A DNA stretch of 35,824 nucleotides, taken from NCBI GenBank assembly GCA_025965975.1, contig JAOPVX010000108.1, forward strand, positions 1 through 35,824. Direction: 5' to 3'. A program made the translations under genes and the position numbers. This document shows positions 32,132-35,824 of the stretch, in pieces. Position 1 is the first letter of the stretch, and each line of letters begins with the position of its first letter. The notes under the pieces are model-generated. The model did not search any database. It was not told where the DNA came from and saw nothing but the letters and a program-made list of their open reading frames with translations. Source of the DNA: Mycobacterium sp. Its GTDB lineage: Bacteria; Actinomycetota; Actinomycetes; Mycobacteriales; Mycobacteriaceae.

Positions 32132-32264
32132 CGTTTAGCTCATTCCCCGGCGCTGCTAGCTCGCAGCCACCTCACATGTCCTTACGTCAATCAATTTCTC
32201 GGACCACCTCCTTCCGTGTGTACGAGCGACAGTACCCACGCACCAGCGCAGCGACAACCAATTT

Positions 32265-33173
32265 CTAGCGATCGCCGAAGATCGCGGCGTCGACCAGTTC
32301 GGCGAATTCGCCCGCCAACGGCGCTGGCCGCAGCAATTTGCCATCCAGCGTGTGCACCCGCGCCGCGAGCGTGATGCTGGATACCAGCCAAACCCCTTGA
32401 GCTGCAACAAGATCAGCGAGACGTAGAGCGCGGTAGTCGCAGTCGTAGCCCTTGTTGCGGGCAACTTCGAACAGCGCCTGCTGCGTGGTGCCGCGCAGGA
32501 TCGGATACCACGGCGGCGGGGTGAATAACGCGCAATTTCCGGCCCCGTTCTCCGACTCGGTTGCGATCACCACCGTCGAGCGCGGCCCCTCCAAGACGTG
32601 GCCGTCGGAACTGACGAAGATGACGTCGCCCGCACCGTGTCGCTCTGCGTGCCGCAGTGCGGCCATGTTCACCGCATAAGACAGGGTCTTCGCGCCCGCC
32701 AGCAGCCACGGCATGTCGGGCGCACCGTCGGCAGGCAGCCCGCGGGCCAGCGTCAACGCCGCCACGCCCGTGCGTCGGGCGTCGGCCACGCGCGCGGGCA
32801 GCTGCGCGATCGTCGCGAAGGCGGTGGGCGGCCCAGCGGCTCCGGCTGGCGGTGAGCCGCTCTCGCGTCCCCGGCTGTACACCAGCCGCAGCACACCCTC
32901 GTCCCCTCCACCGGCGATCCAGCGCTCGACCCCCGCGGCGACGGCCGCCCGCCACCGCGGCAGGTCCGGCGCGGGCAGGTCGGTCATCCGCGCCGACTGC
33001 GACAGCCTGGCCAGGTGCGCCTCAAGCAGGCAGGGGCGGCCGTCACGGACCAACAACGTCTCGAAGATGCCGTCACCGCGCACCGCGGCCAGGTCATCGG
33101 CGAAAAGCAACGGCGTCGCAGGGTCGTGCAGTTCGCCGTCGAGCGTGACTACGACGCCGGGTTCGCTCGCCAT
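32265..33173 (-). CDS. pabC: Aminodeoxychorismate lyase-like class IV aminotransferase, Rv0812-like
   Basis: This 302-residue PLP enzyme has fold-type IV blocks: LLFADDLAAVRGDGIFETLL, the PLP lysine in GAKTLSYAVNMAALRHAE, DVIFVSSDGHVLEGPRSTVV, LFTPPPWYPILRGTTQQALF and LVSSITLAARVH. It would make 4-aminobenzoate for folate, or act as a branched-chain or D-amino-acid aminotransferase; the family is hard to split by eye. I chose ATG 33173, as in Rv0812. TACGCT lies 8 nt before it, so the message may be leaderless. It is divergent from ygfZ across 33 bp. Confidence 0.86.
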   Translation of the reverse strand: MASEPGVVVTLDGELHDPATPLLFADDLAAVRGDGIFETLLVRDGRPCLLEAHLARLSQSARMTDLPAPDLPRWRAAVAAGVERWIAGGGDEGVLRLVYSRGRESGSPPAGAAGPPTAFATIAQLPARVADARRTGVAALTLARGLPADGAPDMPWLLAGAKTLSYAVNMAALRHAERHGAGDVIFVSSDGHVLEGPRSTVVIATESENGAGNCALFTPPPWYPILRGTTQQALFEVARNKGYDCDYRALRLADLVAAQGVWLVSSITLAARVHTLDGKLLRPAPLAGEFAELVDAAIFGDR

Positions 33174-33193
33174 GGGGATGAAGCGTAGCGCCG

Positions 33194-33199
33194 TACAGT
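33194..33199 (+). promoter_or_regulatory. -10 box of leaderless ygfZ
   Basis: TACAGT is followed by exactly 7 nt and ATG 33207, and no ribosome-binding site is present. This is the third such leaderless geometry in the window. Confidence 0.6.
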
Positions 33200-33206
33200 T
33201 GGGACT

Positions 33207-34280
33207 ATGTCCGCTGTTCCCGCGCCCGAGACCGGATTCGACGCCGGCACCGTGTGGCATTACGGCGACCCGCTCGGCGAGCAGCGTGCGGCCGCCACCG
33301 AGGCCGTCGTGGTGGACCGCTCACACCGGGCCGTGCTTGCACTCACCGGCAGCGACCGCAAGACGTGGCTGCACAACATCTCCTCCCAGCACGTCAGCGA
33401 CCTTCCCGACGGCGCGGTGACGCAGAATCTGAGCCTGGACGGGCAGGGACGTGTCGAAGATCACTGGATCCAGACGCAGCTCGACGGTGTCACCTACCTG
33501 GACACCGAGCCATGGCGCGGGGAACCGCTGCTGACGTATCTGCGCAAGATGGTGTTCTGGTCCGACGTCGCCGTCGAACCGGCCGACCTGGCGGTGCTGT
33601 CACTGCTCGGCCCGCGGCTGGCCGACCCGCGGGTGCTCGACGCGCTCGGGGTCGGTTCGCTACCGGCTGAAGACACGGCGGTGGCGCTTCCTGACGGCGG
33701 ATTTCTGCGCCGGATACCCGGCCCAAGCGTCGAGCTGGACCTGGTGGTACCGCGCGATCAGGCGGCCCAGTGGCGCCAGCGACTGGTCGACGTGGGGGTC
33801 AGGCCCGCCGGCGTGTGGGCCTACGAAGCCCATCGGGTGGCCGCGCTGCGGCCCCGGCTGGGTGTCGACACCGACGAGCGGACGATCCCGCATGAGGTGG
33901 GCTGGATCGGCACCGCGGTGCACCTCGACAAGGGCTGCTACCGCGGCCAGGAGACCGTCGCACGCGTCCACAACGTGGGCAAACCGCCCCGGATGCTGGT
34001 GCTGGTGCACCTGGACGGCTCCGGGGATCGGCCGGCCACCGGCGATCCCGTGCTGGCGGGCGGACGCAGGGTCGGCCGACTGGGCACCGTGGTCGACCAT
34101 GTCGACGAGGGCCCAATTGCCCTGGCGCTGCTCAAGCGTGGCCTGCCCGCGGACACGCCGTTGACCACCGGCGGGGACGCCGAGGTCGCCGCGGTCATCG
34201 ACGCCGACTCGCTGCCACCCACCGACGTGGTCGGTGCCGGCCGGCTGGCGGTGGAACAGCTGCGCGGCCGAGCGCATTGA
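33207..34280 (+). CDS. ygfZ: Folate-binding protein YgfZ/GcvT-like, Rv0811c-like
   Basis: The 357-residue protein resembles the T-protein of glycine cleavage and carries the YgfZ signature KGCYRGQE with its Cys (about 242-249), followed by ETVARVHNVGKPPR. Other blocks are ALTGSDRKTWLHNISSQHVS and VWAYEAHRVAALRPRLGVD. YgfZ uses folate and supports iron-sulfur enzymes such as the tRNA methylthiotransferase MiaB. No GcvH or GcvP gene is near, so a role in glycine cleavage is unlikely. Confidence 0.9.
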   Translation: MSAVPAPETGFDAGTVWHYGDPLGEQRAAATEAVVVDRSHRAVLALTGSDRKTWLHNISSQHVSDLPDGAVTQNLSLDGQGRVEDHWIQTQLDGVTYLDTEPWRGEPLLTYLRKMVFWSDVAVEPADLAVLSLLGPRLADPRVLDALGVGSLPAEDTAVALPDGGFLRRIPGPSVELDLVVPRDQAAQWRQRLVDVGVRPAGVWAYEAHRVAALRPRLGVDTDERTIPHEVGWIGTAVHLDKGCYRGQETVARVHNVGKPPRMLVLVHLDGSGDRPATGDPVLAGGRRVGRLGTVVDHVDEGPIALALLKRGLPADTPLTTGGDAEVAAVIDADSLPPTDVVGAGRLAVEQLRGRAH

Positions 34281-34317
34281 CGCGATGGGCCTGCCAGCGC
34301 ACGACAGCCGGGCACGG

Positions 34318-34403
34318 TAAAGTGTTGGCAGGACAATAAAGACACACAGATCGGAGCCGCCTAAAAATTGGGCCGCTCCGTTATTGCGCGAGGGGGTACC
34401 CCC
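34318..34403 (+). promoter_or_regulatory. Structured leader of the DUF3073 gene
   Basis: A -10-like TAAAGT lies at 34318-34323. The leader can form CGGAGC ... GCTCCG around an A-rich loop (about 34352-34380). Just before the start codon, GGGGGTACCCCC is a perfect 12-bp palindrome that overlaps the AGGGGG ribosome-binding site and ends 1 nt from the ATG. The site can fold on itself or pair with another transcript. A T or ligand switch is not proven. Confidence 0.5.
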
Positions 34404-34583
34404 ATGGGCCGCGGCCGGGCGAAGGCAAAGCAGACCAAGGTTGCTCGTGAGCTCAAATACAGCTCACCGCAGACCGATTTCGAGCGGCTTCAGCGCGAGC
34501 TGGCTGGCGCTACCGACGACGATCTGAACGGCACCGACGGGCTGGCCGACGACGACTTGAGCGACGAGGACTGGCGGCACTAG
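34404..34583 (+). CDS. DUF3073 protein, Rv0810c-like
   Basis: This 59-residue protein begins with a basic segment (MGRGRAKAKQTKVARELKY, SSPQTDFERLQREL) and ends in an acidic tail rich in Asp (DDDLNGTDGLADDDLSDEDW). DUF3073 is a highly conserved, strongly expressed small actinobacterial family of unknown function; the charge pattern suggests nucleic-acid or ribosome contact. ATG 34404 matches the family start. It is convergent with purM, with a 3-bp gap. Confidence 0.92.
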   Translation: MGRGRAKAKQTKVARELKYSSPQTDFERLQRELAGATDDDLNGTDGLADDDLSDEDWRH

Positions 34584-34586
34584 TCC

Positions 34587-35660
34587 CTAAAACCGGGGGT
34601 GCTGGCTCACGAGGCTGGCACGGGGACTGTCCTTGCTGCCCTTTTTGACGGTCCCCAGGGCCCAGCACGGCAGGTGCCTGGCGGTCAGCACGGCCAATGC
34701 GCGGTCGGTGTCCTCCGGCGCGACGACGGCGACCATGCCGACGCCCATGTTGAACGTCTTCTCCATTTCGGCCCGCTCGACGCGGCCGCGCTGCGCGATC
34801 ATCCCGAACACCGGAGCTGGCGTCCACGTCCCGCGGTCGATCTCGGCGACCAGGCCGTGCGGGATGACCCGCTCCAGGTTTCCGGCCAGCCCGCCACCGG
34901 TGACGTGGCAAAAGGTGCGGACCTGGGTTTCGGCGGCCAGCGCAAGACAGTCCTTGGCATAGATGCGGGTGGGTTCGAGCAGCTCTTCGCCCAGGGTGCG
35001 GCCGAACTCCTCGACATGGCCGGCCAGGTTCATCCGGTCGATCTCCAGCAGCACCTTGCGCGCCAGCGAGTAGCCGTTGGAATGCAGGCCCGTCGACGCC
35101 ATCGCGATGATCACGTCGCCTGGTTTGACCCGCTCCGGCCCGAGCACGTCGTCGGCCTCCACCACTCCGACGCCGGTGGCCGAGACGTCGTAGTGGTCGG
35201 GCGCCATCAGGCCCGGGTGTTCGGCGGTCTCGCCGCCCAGCAGCGCACACCCGGCCATCACGCAGCCGTTGGCGATGCCCGACACCAGTTCGCTGACCCG
35301 TTCCGGCACCGTGCGCCCGACCGCGATGTAGTCCTGCAGGAACAGGGGCTCGGCGCCGCACACCACCAGGTCGTCGACGACCATCCCGACCAGATCGATG
35401 CCGACGGTGTCGTGCTTGTCCATGGCCTGGGCCACCGCCAGCTTGGTGCCAACGCCGTCGGTCGACGACGCCAGCAGGGGTTCCCGATAGCCGCCCCGCA
35501 GCGCGAACAGCCCCGCGAATCCACCAAGTCCGCCGCGCACTTCGGGCCGGGTGGCCTTCTTGGCCAGCGGTTTGAACAGTTCGACGGCGCGGTCACCGGC
35601 TTCGATGTCCACCCCAGCCGATGCGTAGGAGATGCCGTGTTGTTCGGCTTGATCCGTCAT
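34587..35660 (-). CDS. purM: Phosphoribosylformylglycinamidine cyclo-ligase PurM
   Basis: This 357-residue ATP-dependent enzyme closes the imidazole ring of AIR in purine synthesis. Blocks: SYASAGVDIEAGDRAVELFK, ASSTDGVGTKLAVAQAMDKH, TVGIDLVGMVVDDLVVCGAE, LLGGETAEHPGLM, GLHSNGYSLAR and HVTGGGLAGNLERV. I chose ATG 35660. An upstream in-frame start at 35690 would add ten residues that are not conserved. No ribosome-binding site is obvious; TAGCCT 8 nt upstream hints at a leaderless message. Rv0809 is the counterpart. Confidence 0.96.
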   Translation of the reverse strand: MTDQAEQHGISYASAGVDIEAGDRAVELFKPLAKKATRPEVRGGLGGFAGLFALRGGYREPLLASSTDGVGTKLAVAQAMDKHDTVGIDLVGMVVDDLVVCGAEPLFLQDYIAVGRTVPERVSELVSGIANGCVMAGCALLGGETAEHPGLMAPDHYDVSATGVGVVEADDVLGPERVKPGDVIIAMASTGLHSNGYSLARKVLLEIDRMNLAGHVEEFGRTLGEELLEPTRIYAKDCLALAAETQVRTFCHVTGGGLAGNLERVIPHGLVAEIDRGTWTPAPVFGMIAQRGRVERAEMEKTFNMGVGMVAVVAPEDTDRALAVLTARHLPCWALGTVKKGSKDSPRASLVSQHPRF

Positions 35661-35768
35661 CGATAGCAAGGCTACCGTCGTTGCCCACACCTGGTAACCA
35701 GTCGATCCTGCACAGTTTCCCTCCGATCGCCTCGCACGACCGCGAACTGTGTGACAACGTGGCCGACC

Positions 35769-35824
35769 ATGAAAACAGTTCGCTGGTTTGCGCTTGTTGT
35801 CATGGGAAACCTGGCCGCTACCCT
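35769..35824 (+). CDS. N-terminus of a possible exported protein (partial)
   Basis: ATG 35769 opens a frame to the window end, starting MKTVRWFALVVMGNLAA, which looks like an export signal (basic start, hydrophobic core). Only 18 codons are visible and there is no good ribosome-binding site. The gene may be real or chance. It is divergent from purM. Confidence 0.3.
   Translation, partial: MKTVRWFALVVMGNLAAT

Overview
The window is a mycobacterial chromosome segment of the fast-growing Mycolicibacterium / M. smegmatis type. The evidence is the gene content: mycothiol synthase, DesA1 acyl-ACP desaturase, an LmeA-like DUF2993 protein, a polycysteine leader peptide and many leaderless starts. 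The gene order from the DUF2236 protein (11242) to purM (35660) follows M. tuberculosis Rv0826 to Rv0809 in reverse. Unlike M. tuberculosis, where phoT stands alone, a complete pstS-pstC-pstA-pstB operon sits here between mshD and phoU.

Bases 1 to about 8167 are the right end of an integrated element with codon use unlike the host. It carries a full head and packaging module: HNH nuclease, large terminase, portal, scaffold, HK97-type capsid and two head-completion proteins. A minus-strand hotdog thioesterase interrupts the module. No tail or lysis genes follow. Instead there are three hairpins, a two-gene minus-strand operon and a 45-nt 3' fragment of tRNA-Lys(TTT) that marks the attachment site. 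A head module without tails between att sites is the design of capsid-forming phage satellites and resembles phiRv1/phiRv2 of M. tuberculosis. One operon protein carries an RX4H motif typical of HEPN ribonucleases, so this operon is the best candidate for an undescribed anti-phage or satellite-helper interference system. The integrase and the other att site must lie left of the window.

Bases 8168-13319 hold a kinase cluster (Ser/Thr kinase, small secreted and membrane proteins, one frameshifted gene), a DUF2510 protein, a DUF2236 oxygenase divergent from a TetR regulator, and the remnant of a PASTA-domain gene. Bases 13320-18530 carry desA1, dus, an LCP cell-wall ligase and phoU. An oxidoreductase and a decayed MarR/oxidoreductase pair follow. 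Next come the pst operon, mshD and glnR on the minus strand. Matching 11-bp direct-repeat PHO boxes precede phoU and pstS, which suggests joint SenX3-RegX3 control.

Bases 26866-35824 contain lmeA-thioredoxin, a sulfur operon (DUF4395, cysA, sseC) behind a poly-Cys attenuator, a nitrobindin-like protein coupled to a 32-residue membrane peptide, two lipoprotein genes ending head-on, a pabC-like lyase divergent from ygfZ, a DUF3073 gene with a palindromic ribosome-binding site, and purM. At least four genes in the host part are broken by small indels or deletions. They may be true pseudogenes or, for single-base cases, sequencing errors.
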